Positions 50,928-59,932 of a stretch of 64,000 nucleotides of DNA are shown here, one piece after another. Both the position numbers and the translations under genes were made by a program. Origin of the DNA: Paenibacillus vini (GTDB taxonomy: Bacteria; Bacillota; Bacilli; Paenibacillales; Paenibacillaceae); assembly GCF_018403325.1 (NCBI RefSeq), contig NZ_BOSL01000001.1:558001-622000 (forward strand), written 5' to 3'. The stretch's first letter is position 1; every line of letters starts with the position of its first letter. Below the pieces are notes generated by a model. It saw nothing but the letters and a program-made list of their open reading frames with translations, was not told the DNA's origin and did not search any database.

Positions 50928-51959
50928 ATGGGAGATACATCCGGGCGCAAATCCGAGCATATTCGTCTTTGTCTGGAAGAACAGGTTGGCGGTGAAGGGA
51001 TTACTACAGGATTTGAAAAATACAGGTTCCGCCACAACGCGCTGCCGGAGCTGAACTTTGACGAGGTCAGCTTGAAGACGGTCTTTCTCGGCGCGGCTGT
51101 ACACACGCCGCTGCTGATCAGTTCGATGACCGGCGGAAGCAAGCTCGCCGGGGAGATTAACGACCGCCTGGCGGAAGCGGCGGAGCGGCGGGGTTGGGCG
51201 ATGGGAGTCGGCTCGGTCCGCGCCGCCGTAGAACGCGGGGAGCTGGCTCCCACGTTCGCGGTCCGGCGCAAGGCGCCGAGCATCCCGATCATCGCCAATT
51301 TGGGCGCGGTCCAGCTCGGGTACGGCTTCGGCGCGGCGGAATGCCAGCGCGCGGTCGATATTGCCGGAGCGGACATGCTTGTGCTGCATTTGAACAGCCT
51401 GCAAGAGGTGTTCCAGCCGGAAGGAAATACCGGCTTCGGCGGTTTGCTCGCCCGCATTGAGGAAGTGTGCCGGGCGCTGCCGGTTCCCGTCGGCGTCAAG
51501 GAAGTCGGCTGGGGCATCGACGGAGGTACGGCGAGACGCCTCCGCGAAGCGGGCGTAGCCTTCATTGACGTGGCCGGCGCCGGCGGAACCTCCTGGAGCC
51601 AGGTCGAGAAGTTCCGCAGCGCCGACCCGGTGCGGCGTGCGGCTGCGGAAGCATTCGCGGATTGGGGCATCCCCACCGCCGAATGCATCCGCGAAGTGCG
51701 GGCGGCGGCGCCGGATGCCGCCCTTATAGGCAGCGGGGGCCTGAACACCGGCGTGGACGCCGCCAAAGCGCTGGCGCTTGGCGCGGATCTGGCCGGGTTC
51801 GGCCGAGCGCTGCTGGAACCGGCGGTGCATTCGGAGGAGCGGCTCGATGCGCTCTTGGAGCGAGTCGAGCTGGAGCTTCGCACCGCCATGTTCGGGATCG
51901 GCGCCGGGACCGTTTCGGCGCTGCGGAATACGCCGCGGCTGGTGCGGCGTGAGGTGTAA
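50928..51959 (+). CDS. fni: Type 2 isopentenyl-diphosphate delta-isomerase
   Basis: The product has 343 residues, with AGAAGGAGG before the ATG. This FMN- and NADPH-dependent enzyme of the IDI-2 class interconverts IPP and DMAPP. Family motifs are RKSEHIRLCLEEQV at the N-terminus, PLLISSMTGGSKLAGEIN, VGSVRAAVE, HLNSLQEVFQPEGNT, the metal and substrate loop PVPVGVKEVGWGI, FIDVAGAGGTSW, and the phosphate-binding IGSGGLNTGVDAAKALALGA. It follows the desaturase-like gene by 62 bp and is probably co-transcribed, suggesting joint use in isoprenoid synthesis. The second half is distinctly GC-rich. Confidence 0.95.
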   Translation: MGDTSGRKSEHIRLCLEEQVGGEGITTGFEKYRFRHNALPELNFDEVSLKTVFLGAAVHTPLLISSMTGGSKLAGEINDRLAEAAERRGWAMGVGSVRAAVERGELAPTFAVRRKAPSIPIIANLGAVQLGYGFGAAECQRAVDIAGADMLVLHLNSLQEVFQPEGNTGFGGLLARIEEVCRALPVPVGVKEVGWGIDGGTARRLREAGVAFIDVAGAGGTSWSQVEKFRSADPVRRAAAEAFADWGIPTAECIREVRAAAPDAALIGSGGLNTGVDAAKALALGADLAGFGRALLEPAVHSEERLDALLERVELELRTAMFGIGAGTVSALRNTPRLVRREV

Positions 51960-52004
51960 ATAAATTAATCATATAAATCCGGGAAGATTACAGTGAATTT
52001 TTCA

Positions 52005-52033
52005 TTGCGTTTCTGAAACATTCCCATTATATT
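52005..52033 (+). promoter_or_regulatory. Promoter of the ECF transporter operon
   Basis: TTGCGT (52005-52010), 17 bp, TATATT (52028-52033). The leader to the start codon is only about 30 nt, too short for a riboswitch aptamer. Confidence 0.6.
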
Positions 52034-52068
52034 GAAGTTAGCAAGCTTCAGACAAAGGGGGAAACGTT

Positions 52069-52629
52069 ATGAAGTCATCGATTTGGAAATGGAATACGCG
52101 GACAGTGGTCACCATCGGGATCGGGGCGGCGTTATACGGAGCGACAAGCTGGATCGGCATTCCGATTGCGCCGGATACGCAGCTTCGTCCGGCAGTAGCG
52201 CTGCTTGCGATCTTCGGGGCATTGTTCGGACCGGTGGTCGGCTTTGTGGCCGGGCTCATCGGCCATGTGATCAACGATTTCCTTACGAGCGGCACCGTTT
52301 GGTGGGGCTGGGCGTTGGGATCGGGGATAACGGCGGCCTTTATGGGTCTGATTTATTTGTCCAAGGGGTTCAACCCGCAGGACGGGGAGATCCGGAAGGG
52401 CCATGTGGTCCGGTTCTTGATCTATGGTTTGGTCGGGATTTTCGTTTCCCTGGCTTTCTCGGGATTGTTCGATATTTACGTCATGGGAGAGCCGAACGAT
52501 AAAATCATCATTCAAACGGTAACCGCCGGATTGGCCAATACCGCGGTTTTCGTAATTCTCGGCATTCCCGCAGTGTGGGCGTATGCCAAGCGCAACCGGA
52601 ACAATACGAATTTAACGGTGGAAAGATAG
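52069..52629 (+). CDS. ECF transporter S component (UPF0397 family, riboflavin-type)
   Basis: This 186-residue protein has five to six membrane helices and an AAGGGGG ribosome site. The N-terminus VVTIGIGAALYGATSWIGIP and the stretch LRPAVALLAIFGALFGPVVG then FVAGLIGHVINDFL are typical of UPF0397 substrate-binding subunits, annotated in the family as riboflavin-type. It provides substrate specificity for the ECF importer whose ATPase and T subunits follow at 16 bp and with 8 bp overlap. No FMN, TPP or other riboswitch is upstream, so the vitamin identity is only suggested by family. Confidence 0.88.
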   Translation: MKSSIWKWNTRTVVTIGIGAALYGATSWIGIPIAPDTQLRPAVALLAIFGALFGPVVGFVAGLIGHVINDFLTSGTVWWGWALGSGITAAFMGLIYLSKGFNPQDGEIRKGHVVRFLIYGLVGIFVSLAFSGLFDIYVMGEPNDKIIIQTVTAGLANTAVFVILGIPAVWAYAKRNRNNTNLTVER

Positions 52630-52644
52630 GAGAAACCAGCGAAT

Positions 52645-54405
52645 ATGCAGCCGGCGATTTCATTTCGAAATTTCAGTTTTCGTTACAAAAGCCAATCCGA
52701 ACCCATCCTGAAGAACATCTACCTGGACATTTCGCCCGGGGAGAAAATCTGGATTGCCGGGCCGAGCGGCTCCGGCAAATCAACCTTAGCCCATTGCATC
52801 AATGGGCTAATTCCTTTTTCCTACGGGGGCGAGGTTTCGGGCAATTTATACATAGGCGGTCTTGAAGTATCAGAGCAGGGAATCTTCGAGCGGAGCCGCA
52901 GCGTGGGCACCATTTTGCAGAACCCGGATGCCCAGTTTGTCGGTCAAACCGTCGGGGAAGATACAGCCTTCCAAATGGAAAATGAACAAGTGGCTCAGTC
53001 GGTCATGAAGGCACGAGTCGTCACCGCTCTGGATCTAGTCGGCATGCTGGCTTATGAGGAACAGGGCCCGCATGATTTGTCCGGAGGACAGAAGCAGAGT
53101 GTCTCTCTAGCGGGAGTGCTGTCGACCCGCGCGGACATTCTGCTTTTCGATGAGCCGCTGGCCAACTTGGATCCGGCCAGCGGAGTAAGGGCGATGCAAT
53201 TGATCGAGGACATTCATCGGCGCGAAGGTAAAACGGTCATTATTATCGAACACCGGGTTGAAGATGTTCTTGCCCAGCCGATCGACCGGATCGTCGTGAT
53301 GAGTGAAGGGGAAATCGCCGCGATCGGTACACCCGAGGAACTGCTTAGAGAAGGAGTGCTGGCACGTCACGGCTTGAGGCAGCCGCTGTATTTGAACGCA
53401 TTGGAATATGCCGGTGTTCCGATTAGCGGGCTCAAGAGTCTTGCCACGCCGGAAGGAGTCGTTACTCTTGCAGGGGACGGGAATCTTCCGGAAGGCAGCG
53501 AATATCTCGGGGAGACCGAGATCCGAAGCCGGCTGGAGGCCTGGGCGGAGCGAGTGGAACCTGCCACGGGGCGTCTCTCGGGGGCCCCGTTGCTCGAACT
53601 GAAGGATATTTCCTTTGCTTATGGCCGCGGTCGAACTGATGTCGTTCGAAATGTCTCCTTCTCGATTTCGGAAGGGGAGCGGCTGGCCTTGCTCGGGAGC
53701 AACGGGGCGGGGAAGTCCACGCTTTCCGGGCTCATTACCGGCATTTTGAAGCCGAAATCCGGGACGATTACGATTCGCGGTGAGGATTTAAGCCGTTGGA
53801 GTATCCGGCAAAGAGGCGAAGAAATCGGTTATGTGATGCAAAATCCGAATCATATGATCACCCAGCACATGATTCGCGACGAGATTGCGCTCGGTCTTAC
53901 GGCGAGGGGCGTACTTTCCCCGGAGCGGGAGCGGAGAATCGATGAAGTCTTGCACACTTGCGGGCTGTATCCTTATCGCAACTGGCCGGTTTCCGGGTTG
54001 AGTTTTGGACAGAAGAAACGGCTGACCATTGCGTCCATTCTGGCATTGGAGCCGAAGCTGATGATTCTTGACGAGCCCACGGCGGGCCAGGATTACCGTC
54101 ATTATACCGAGTTCATGGATTTTATCGACGGGTTGGCCGGCCGAGGGATGGCCTTTTTGTTCATCACGCATGATATGCACCTGGCGCTGGAGTATGCGGA
54201 CCGGGCCGTCGTTATGGCGGAGGGGGAAATTATCGCCGCCGATACGGTGCCCCGGATTCTCTCGGACAGCGAGGTGACGGGACGGGCCCGCCTGCGGGAG
54301 ACCAGCTTGTCGCGCTTTGCGAAGGCGTGGGGGTTATCCTCCCCGTCCGGGTTCGTGCAAGCTTTTATCGAAGCCGAGAAGAAGGTGAAGGAAGCCGATG
54401 AGTAA
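52645..54405 (+). CDS. ECF transporter fused ATPase (A and A' in one chain)
   Basis: This 586-residue protein has two ABC ATPase domains. First: Walker A GPSGSGKSTLAHCING (near residue 35), signature LSGGQKQSVSLAG, Walker B ILLFDEPLANLDP. Second: GSNGAGKSTLSGLITG (near 352), LSFGQKKRLTIAS (signature Ser-Phe-Gly-Gln variant), LMILDEPTAGQDYRH. The linker between them is about 60 residues. This double ATPase is of the YkoD type and pairs with the S and T components on either side. ATP hydrolysis drives toppling of the S subunit in the membrane. Confidence 0.95.
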   Translation: MQPAISFRNFSFRYKSQSEPILKNIYLDISPGEKIWIAGPSGSGKSTLAHCINGLIPFSYGGEVSGNLYIGGLEVSEQGIFERSRSVGTILQNPDAQFVGQTVGEDTAFQMENEQVAQSVMKARVVTALDLVGMLAYEEQGPHDLSGGQKQSVSLAGVLSTRADILLFDEPLANLDPASGVRAMQLIEDIHRREGKTVIIIEHRVEDVLAQPIDRIVVMSEGEIAAIGTPEELLREGVLARHGLRQPLYLNALEYAGVPISGLKSLATPEGVVTLAGDGNLPEGSEYLGETEIRSRLEAWAERVEPATGRLSGAPLLELKDISFAYGRGRTDVVRNVSFSISEGERLALLGSNGAGKSTLSGLITGILKPKSGTITIRGEDLSRWSIRQRGEEIGYVMQNPNHMITQHMIRDEIALGLTARGVLSPERERRIDEVLHTCGLYPYRNWPVSGLSFGQKKRLTIASILALEPKLMILDEPTAGQDYRHYTEFMDFIDGLAGRGMAFLFITHDMHLALEYADRAVVMAEGEIIAADTVPRILSDSEVTGRARLRETSLSRFAKAWGLSSPSGFVQAFIEAEKKVKEADE

Positions 54406-55225
54406 AGCGGGAAATCTGTTTGTTGAGGGAGATTCCCTATTCCACCGGATGGACGGAGCCGTGAAGCTGATTCTTCTTTTGACCTGGACGGTGTCGACCT
54501 TCCTGTTCCTGGACCTCCGGATATTCGCCGTTATGCTCTCTGCGGGAATCGGCATGCTGCTCCTATCGCGGATTCCGTTCCGGCGGATGGCGTTATTATT
54601 CTGGGTGCTAATGGTGTTCACGTTAATCAACAGCATTTTTATTCTGATCATTACGCCGAGATTCGGCTCTACCCTGACCGGCAGCAACACGCCGCTGATT
54701 CCGGTGGGGTACGATACGATCAACGCGGAGACGCTCTTTTACGTACTTACTTTGTCCGCCAAATATTTAACGCTGCTGCCGGTTACGATGCTGTTCATTT
54801 TCACGACCCATCCGAGCCGGTTCGCGGCCAGCCTTAATAAATTGGGCGTTCATTATAAAATGGCCTACGCGGTAAGCATCGCCTTCCGGTATATCCCGGA
54901 CCTGACACAGGAGTTCAAAAATATTTTGAACGCGATGCAGATGCGGGGGATGGGCATCTCGCGCGGCGACGGTAATTTGTGGCGCAGGATGAAGAATTTA
55001 TCCCTGGTCGTCGTACCGCTGCTTCAATCTTCTCTCCAGCATATTGAGTCGGTGTCGAATGCCATGGATTTGCGCGGCTTCGGTACCGGAAGCAAGCGAA
55101 CCTGGTACATGGGCATGCCAATGTCGCGCAGCGACAAATGGATGCTGCTCCTCTGCGTACTGCTATTAGTGGCGGCTATCCTGCTAAAGGGGTTCTGGGC
55201 GGAGAAGTTTTGGTACCCTTTTTAA
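54398..55225 (+). CDS. ECF transporter T component (EcfT/YkoC-like)
   Basis: This 275-residue protein overlaps the ATPase gene by 8 bp. It has a first helical region around 20-55, further helices near 65-85 and 110-135, and a final one near 250-270. The two Ala-Arg-Gly-type coupling motifs that dock into the ATPases appear as NAMQMRGMG (about 180) and NAMDLRGFG (about 222). The protein links ATPases to the S component in the membrane. It ends the operon; a repeat element that can form a GTTCAAAAAG hairpin follows at once and may help termination. Confidence 0.93.
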   Translation: MSKAGNLFVEGDSLFHRMDGAVKLILLLTWTVSTFLFLDLRIFAVMLSAGIGMLLLSRIPFRRMALLFWVLMVFTLINSIFILIITPRFGSTLTGSNTPLIPVGYDTINAETLFYVLTLSAKYLTLLPVTMLFIFTTHPSRFAASLNKLGVHYKMAYAVSIAFRYIPDLTQEFKNILNAMQMRGMGISRGDGNLWRRMKNLSLVVVPLLQSSLQHIESVSNAMDLRGFGTGSKRTWYMGMPMSRSDKWMLLLCVLLLVAAILLKGFWAEKFWYPF

Positions 55226-55230
55226 AGTTT

Positions 55231-55343
55231 GTTCAAAAAATCATCTTTTGATCACGAAGTGTTTCAAGCAGTTGAATCGACATCGAATCTTGCGTTGACC
55301 CTCGAAGTCCGGTACTCATGTTCAAAAAGCCGACTTTTTGAAC
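55231..55343. repeat. Intergenic element, TTCAAAAAGTC family, copy C
   Basis: This 113-bp element begins GTTCAAAAAATCATC and ends GACTTTTTGAAC, with the core AATCGACATCGAATCTTG. The last 26 bp form their own hairpin (GTTCAAAAAG-CC-GACTTTTTGAAC region). It is related to copies at 40134-40223 and 42439-42640. Confidence 0.75.
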
Positions 55344-55450
55344 ATAAACTTTTAGCTGTAAAATTGGAGATGTCCTTGAAATCTGGCCGGGGGATAGGTA
55401 CTATGGTTGAAGAAGATGAGCAATTACAAGAATGAGGAGTTGTCATAGAT

Positions 55451-56551
55451 ATGGCTTTAAAAGCAGGAATCGTGGGCCTTCCGAATGTCGGGAAATCCAC
55501 GTTGTTTAATGCAATTACCCAAGCGGGGGCGGAATCCGCAAATTATCCGTTTTGTACGATCGATCCGAACGTCGGCGTGGTTGAAGTGCCGGATGAGCGT
55601 CTCGACAAGCTGACCGAGCTGGTCGTCCCTAACAAGACGGTGCCTACCGCTTTTGAATTTGTGGATATTGCGGGTCTTGTCCGCGGCGCCAGCAAAGGCG
55701 AGGGCCTCGGCAACAAATTTTTGGCTCACATCCGTGAAGTGGACGCGATTGTGCATGTAGTCCGCTGCTTTGAAGATGAGAACATCACGCACGTCGACGG
55801 CAAAATCAACCCGATCAGCGATATCCAGACGATTAATCTGGAACTGATTTTGGCGGACCTGGACAGCGTCGAGAAGCGGATCGAGCGTTCCCGCAAAAAT
55901 ATGAAGGGCGGCAACAAGCAATATGCGCAGGAAGTGGAAGTTCTCGAGCGCATCAAAGAAGCTCTGTATAACGACCAGCCCGCTCGTAGCGTAGAGTTGT
56001 CCGACGATGAGAAGCTGATCGTCCGCGACCTCCATCTTTTGACGCTCAAGCCGGTATTGTATGCGGCCAACGTGAGCGAGGACGGTGTTACCGAAGCGGA
56101 CAGCAATCCGTTCGTGCAGCAGGTTCGCGAATTTGCGGCCGGTGAGAATGCCGAAGTCGTTCCGATCAGCGCTAAAGTGGAAGCGGAAATCGCCGAGCTG
56201 GAAGGCGAGGACAAGGCTATGTTCCTTGAGGAGCTCGGCTTGCAAGCCTCCGGGTTGGATCGTTTGATCCAGGCGGCTTATCGCCTGCTCGGCCTGTATA
56301 CGTATTTCACGGCCGGCGTACAGGAAGTACGCGCCTGGACGATCCGCAAAGGGACGAAAGCGCCGGGAGCGGCCGGAGTTATTCACTCCGACTTCGAACG
56401 CGGCTTTATCCGAGCGGAAGTAGTATCCTATGACGATTTGATGGCTGCAGGTTCCATGAACGCCGCCAAGGAACGCGGACAGCTTCGCCTGGAAGGCAAA
56501 GAGTATGTTGTTCAGGACGGAGACGTCATGCATTTCCGGTTTAACGTTTAA
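55451..56551 (+). CDS. ychF: Redox-regulated ATPase YchF (Obg-like)
   Basis: This 366-residue P-loop protein begins [20 protein letters not shown] (G1). It has [20 protein letters not shown], the G3 region [20 protein letters not shown], and the NVSE motif that replaces NKxD and gives ATP preference. A coiled-coil middle (about 130-200) and a C-terminal TGS domain ([20 protein letters not shown]) follow. YchF is nearly universal, binds ribosomes and is linked to oxidative-stress control. GAGGAG precedes the start. A terminator follows. The protein is full length. Confidence 0.97.
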   Translation: MALKAGIVGLPNVGKSTLFNAITQAGAESANYPFCTIDPNVGVVEVPDERLDKLTELVVPNKTVPTAFEFVDIAGLVRGASKGEGLGNKFLAHIREVDAIVHVVRCFEDENITHVDGKINPISDIQTINLELILADLDSVEKRIERSRKNMKGGNKQYAQEVEVLERIKEALYNDQPARSVELSDDEKLIVRDLHLLTLKPVLYAANVSEDGVTEADSNPFVQQVREFAAGENAEVVPISAKVEAEIAELEGEDKAMFLEELGLQASGLDRLIQAAYRLLGLYTYFTAGVQEVRAWTIRKGTKAPGAAGVIHSDFERGFIRAEVVSYDDLMAAGSMNAAKERGQLRLEGKEYVVQDGDVMHFRFNV

Positions 56552-56567
56552 ATAATAGGCGTACCAG

Positions 56568-56605
56568 ACAACCCCCGGTTCATTATCGAACACGGGGGTT
56601 GTTTT
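56568..56605 (+). terminator. Terminator after ychF
   Basis: A 10-bp stem ACAACCCCCG / CGGGGGTTGT, extended by GTTC/GAAC, is followed by TTTTAG. Confidence 0.9.
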
Positions 56606-56618
56606 AGTTATTCCGCGC

Positions 56619-57989
56619 TCAGCGGGCCGGCGGAATGACCGTTGGAGATATTCCTGGAGTTTCACAGCCGGATGCGGTTTCTTGTGTTCTACCGGGTACG
56701 CCGCCCGCCGGTTCGCCTGGGGGCGAGTCCCCCTTTTTCGTGTACCGGGCAGCCTTATCTCGTCCAGCTTCTGTGGTGGAATACAACCACACCGTGAATG
56801 AACAGCTAAGCAGCAGAAATAATCCCACCAGCAAAAAGGCAGTTCCGAGATTCGCGAATGAAGTGAATACACCGAACAGCAGTGGGTTCATTAACTGGGC
56901 GGCCCGATTGGCCATGAGCCGCAGTCCGATGCCGAGCCCGCGTTCTTCGGGGGCGGTCGATCTTGCGATCATGGAAAGGGTCATCGGCTGATTGATGCCG
57001 AGTGCCAGGCCTGTGACCAGAACAAGCGCCATTAAAGAGTAATAGTTAGTCAGCAATGGAGTAATAAACAACAACAGTAGCGAGACGGCATAGGTTAAGA
57101 TCAGCAGCCGGGAGAAGGGCAGCCTGGCCATCAGCCATGGATAAATCGGGCGGACGAATACGGCGGACAGCGCCCCGGCTGAGACCAGCAGCCCGACCCT
57201 GGTGTTCGACATTTCTAGCGATTGAAGCTGGATCGGCAAGTAGGTCGTTCGTATGTCCAGAATGAACAAGGAAATGAATGTGGTCATTAAAATAACGACG
57301 AAGTAGCGGTTCTTCAGCAAGGACGAACATTGTTGAAAAAGGACTGCCATTTTAGCACGCATGGTTAAAGGGGCAGGCTCGGGTATTTCCGTTGCGGCCG
57401 ATTCCGTGGTGTCGGGAGCGGTTTCTTTGCATCGCCAGGCGGCTAAAGTGAGCAGGAGACTGGTAAGGGTATATCCTGCGAAGACCAAGGAATATCCATA
57501 ATGATCCGATAAGAAGCCTGACAAGACAGGGGCTATCATCTGGCCCAGCGCCATATATAGGGAGAACGTTGCGAACCTGCTCTCGCTGCCTTGTTTGGGA
57601 CCTTCGGTAATCAGCACCTGAACCGCTAGCCAAACCGCCATTTGACCAAGACCGGCCAGAAGCTGAGCGAGGGCTAACAGCCCCGGGCCGGAGGAGAGCC
57701 AGTACAGCAATCCGCTGGCTAGCATGGTCAAGGCACCGGTACGAAGCACGAAGGTGCGCCCAAGCCGGTCGGCAATCAGGCCGCCGGGGATCGCGGCGAT
57801 CAGGGGCATCAGGGAATATACGGCCAATACGGCGCCGATTCCGATCCCTTCCATGCCAAGGGAAGAGGCGTACAGGGAAATGATCGGGCGGGTCAATGAA
57901 AAGGCGAACCAGTACAGGCCGCAAGAAATTGAGATCCAGAGTGGACTGTAACGAGAAGATGATAATTGGGGCAATCGGTGCATGGACAT
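56619..57989 (-). CDS. MFS transporter (multidrug efflux type)
   Basis: The product has 456 residues from the ATG at 57989, with AGGAGGT 6 nt upstream; longer starts have no site and approach a terminator. Twelve membrane helices are expected. The loop 2-3 motif GGLIADRLGRTFVLRTGA is a canonical MFS motif A. The last about 60 residues are a polar, Pro/Gly-rich cytoplasmic tail (TKKGDSPPGEPAGGVPGRTQ) unusual for the family. The drug-exporter assignment is by resemblance only. It is separated from the hydrolase gene upstream by a terminator, so it is its own unit. Confidence 0.9.
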   Translation of the reverse strand: MSMHRLPQLSSSRYSPLWISISCGLYWFAFSLTRPIISLYASSLGMEGIGIGAVLAVYSLMPLIAAIPGGLIADRLGRTFVLRTGALTMLASGLLYWLSSGPGLLALAQLLAGLGQMAVWLAVQVLITEGPKQGSESRFATFSLYMALGQMIAPVLSGFLSDHYGYSLVFAGYTLTSLLLTLAAWRCKETAPDTTESAATEIPEPAPLTMRAKMAVLFQQCSSLLKNRYFVVILMTTFISLFILDIRTTYLPIQLQSLEMSNTRVGLLVSAGALSAVFVRPIYPWLMARLPFSRLLILTYAVSLLLLFITPLLTNYYSLMALVLVTGLALGINQPMTLSMIARSTAPEERGLGIGLRLMANRAAQLMNPLLFGVFTSFANLGTAFLLVGLFLLLSCSFTVWLYSTTEAGRDKAARYTKKGDSPPGEPAGGVPGRTQETASGCETPGISPTVIPPAR

Positions 57990-58018
57990 GGCCGTACCTC
58001 CTAGTTTTTGCGACAAAG

Positions 58019-58051
58019 AACACGGAGCCCCGTGGGAGAGGGCTCCGTGTT
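58019..58051 (-). terminator. Terminator after the isochorismatase-like gene
   Basis: A 12-bp perfect stem (AACACGGAGCCC / GGGCTCCGTGTT) is followed on the minus strand by TTCTTTG, 20 bp past the stop codon. Confidence 0.88.
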
Positions 58052-58070
58052 GGATTCATTCCTGGCGGGA

Positions 58071-58826
58071 TCAAGCTGTGACTTGGGGATGAGGAACAGC
58101 GTTGAAATTGATTTTGTGATCGAACAATCCTGTTTCGGTCTGATTAAGGTAATTCACCGCTTCTTCGGTGCTGATCACATCGGCGTACTTGGCGTTCATA
58201 TCAAACAGGTTGATCGCATGTGAGGCCTGACCGCGGTCGAACGTACATTCTTCCACAACGCCGACATTGAAGTTGTAAGAAAAAGCGTCGATGACGCTGG
58301 CCCGGACACAGCCGCCGGTCGTTGTGCCGCAAACCAACAGGGTGTCGATGCCAAGGTCGGTGAGAAAGCCGACCAGCGGAGTACCGTGAAAGGCAGAGGG
58401 CTTCAGTTTCTCGATCACGATATCGCTTGGCTGAGGAGCAATTTCACGTACGATCTCATTGCCGCCATAGCCGGGGACGCCTGAGTTATCTTCGGAGCGG
58501 GTGTTCTTGCGGTTCCAGCCGCCCCCGTCAAAACCGTCGGGGCGCCGGTCGATACCGGTGGAATAGAATACCGGGATATGCTGCTCCCGGGCTGCTCCGA
58601 GCAGCTTCTGAATGTACGGGATCGCGTTCCAGGCTTCTTCACCGCAGCTGTTACGCCAGGTCTTGATAGAGTCAAGCACCGGCTCCTTGATATGCCCGCA
58701 GAAGGCGTAGCTGACGTCAATAACCAGGAGGGCAGGCCTTTTGCCGAATCCTCCTTTGGCGTTATAACCCGCACCGCCGAAAACCTGCTTGTCCCGTTCC
58801 GTTAAAAAAGAGTCCCAAATCCGCAT
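58071..58826 (-). CDS. Isochorismatase-fold cysteine hydrolase (N-carbamoylsarcosine amidase-like)
   Basis: This 251-residue alpha/beta hydrolase of the isochorismatase superfamily has the catalytic triad visible: Asp in ALLVIDVSYAF, Lys in VIEKLKPSAFHGTPL, and Cys in LLVCGTTTGGCVRASVIDA. The cis-peptide glycine region TTGGCVRA is typical of amidases such as N-carbamoylsarcosine amidase and maleamate amidohydrolase, and unlike true isochorismatases. It probably hydrolyses an amide or ureido group of a small molecule brought in by the ABC transporter encoded just upstream in the same operon (27-bp gap). The substrate is unknown. Confidence 0.88.
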   Translation of the reverse strand: MRIWDSFLTERDKQVFGGAGYNAKGGFGKRPALLVIDVSYAFCGHIKEPVLDSIKTWRNSCGEEAWNAIPYIQKLLGAAREQHIPVFYSTGIDRRPDGFDGGGWNRKNTRSEDNSGVPGYGGNEIVREIAPQPSDIVIEKLKPSAFHGTPLVGFLTDLGIDTLLVCGTTTGGCVRASVIDAFSYNFNVGVVEECTFDRGQASHAINLFDMNAKYADVISTEEAVNYLNQTETGLFDHKINFNAVPHPQVTA

Positions 58827-58853
58827 GACTTATAACCTCCTTGAAAAGTTAAA

Positions 58854-59888
58854 TTATTTTACAAACTGCATATCGATAATATCCGCATATTCGATGGTGT
58901 CGGTTTTCAAAAGCCCTGCAGCGCGTACGACCGCTAAACCGGTAGTAACGGCCTCTTCGCTGATTTGTCCGGAGAATTCCCACATCTCATCTTCATAGGA
59001 TCGATTTAATGTAGTTTTCAGCAGATCCTCTGCCATGGTAGGGAATTCTTGTTTCGCAATTTCCATGCTTTCCTCATGATTATCTTGTAAGAATTCCAGT
59101 CCTTTTTGAATGCCGGTAACGAACTTTTGCACGGTTTCAGGATCCTTTGTTATGCTGTCTTGCTTGATGTTAATTGTTGAATAAGCGTAAGGGCCCAGCT
59201 CTTGGGGGACGTTGTAAAAAGGCTCGCCCCAAATGCCCTCTTGAATGCCCTGGGTTAAGATCGGCTCGGTAACGACGGCCACATCGCCCTGCCCCTGCTG
59301 CAAAATTGCCGGAATTGCTCCGCTATCCACCTCCTTCAGCGTGATATCTTTATCCAGCTCATATCCCCACTCCTTAGCCAAATAGCGGATGATGGAGTTG
59401 GGTGTTCCGCCGTATTGGGTTACGGCCACGGATTTGCCTCTCATAAAGGCGGCGATGTCCGTGCCGGGGTCGAGCCCGGAGCGGGCTACAAGATAAACAT
59501 TGCCGCGGTTGACGATATTGACTACGGCGCGGAGTTCAGCGCCTTTGGCTTTGGCAAAAGCGTTATGCTCCGGCCCGCCGATGAAGCCGAAGGCCTGGTC
59601 CGTGAGAACTGCGTTCGTATGGGCGCTTCCGCCGGACAGGGTGACCACCTTAACGTCGATGTCTTCAAACAGCCCTTTGCGGATCGCGATATAAAGCGGG
59701 AGATAACCCGTGCTATGCACCGGTTCGGCAATAATCAGCTCTTTGGTATTGCCCGCAGCTTTGGCCGGTACAGCGGTGTCCGGCCCGGAAGATGCCGTGC
59801 TCCTGCCGCCGCAGGCGGTAATGATGACGAATATCGCTACTAGAGCCAAGGTAAGCGTGATTCGGGATAAACGGTGTTTTTGACGCAT
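58854..59888 (-). CDS. ABC transporter substrate-binding lipoprotein, NMT1/SsuA type
   Basis: The product has 344 residues. The signal peptide LTLALVAIFVIITAC ends in a lipobox. The NMT1/SsuA-like periplasmic fold follows: STGYLPLYIAIRKGLFEDID, VKVVTLSGGSAHTNAVLTDQ, FIGGPEHNAFAKAKGAELRA and KSVAVTQYGGTPNSIIRYLA. Relatives bind sulfonates, nitrate, taurine, pyrimidine precursors of thiamine, or riboflavin. Located between the hydrolase and permease genes, it probably captures the amide-containing compound the hydrolase uses (inference). Confidence 0.92.
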   Translation of the reverse strand: MRQKHRLSRITLTLALVAIFVIITACGGRSTASSGPDTAVPAKAAGNTKELIIAEPVHSTGYLPLYIAIRKGLFEDIDVKVVTLSGGSAHTNAVLTDQAFGFIGGPEHNAFAKAKGAELRAVVNIVNRGNVYLVARSGLDPGTDIAAFMRGKSVAVTQYGGTPNSIIRYLAKEWGYELDKDITLKEVDSGAIPAILQQGQGDVAVVTEPILTQGIQEGIWGEPFYNVPQELGPYAYSTINIKQDSITKDPETVQKFVTGIQKGLEFLQDNHEESMEIAKQEFPTMAEDLLKTTLNRSYEDEMWEFSGQISEEAVTTGLAVVRAAGLLKTDTIEYADIIDMQFVK

Positions 59889-59932
59889 GGCTGATTCCTC
59901 CCCAAAATCCTCTTTATTTTGTATGGAACCTT

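Noticed and set aside
51960-52068. Riboswitch upstream of the ECF transporter operon
   Set aside because: Only about 30 nt of leader lies between the likely transcription start and the start codon, with no TPP, FMN or cobalamin consensus.
55457-56872. Long antisense frame opposite ychF
   Set aside because: YchF is intact. The antisense frame crosses the ychF terminator and has no ribosome site.
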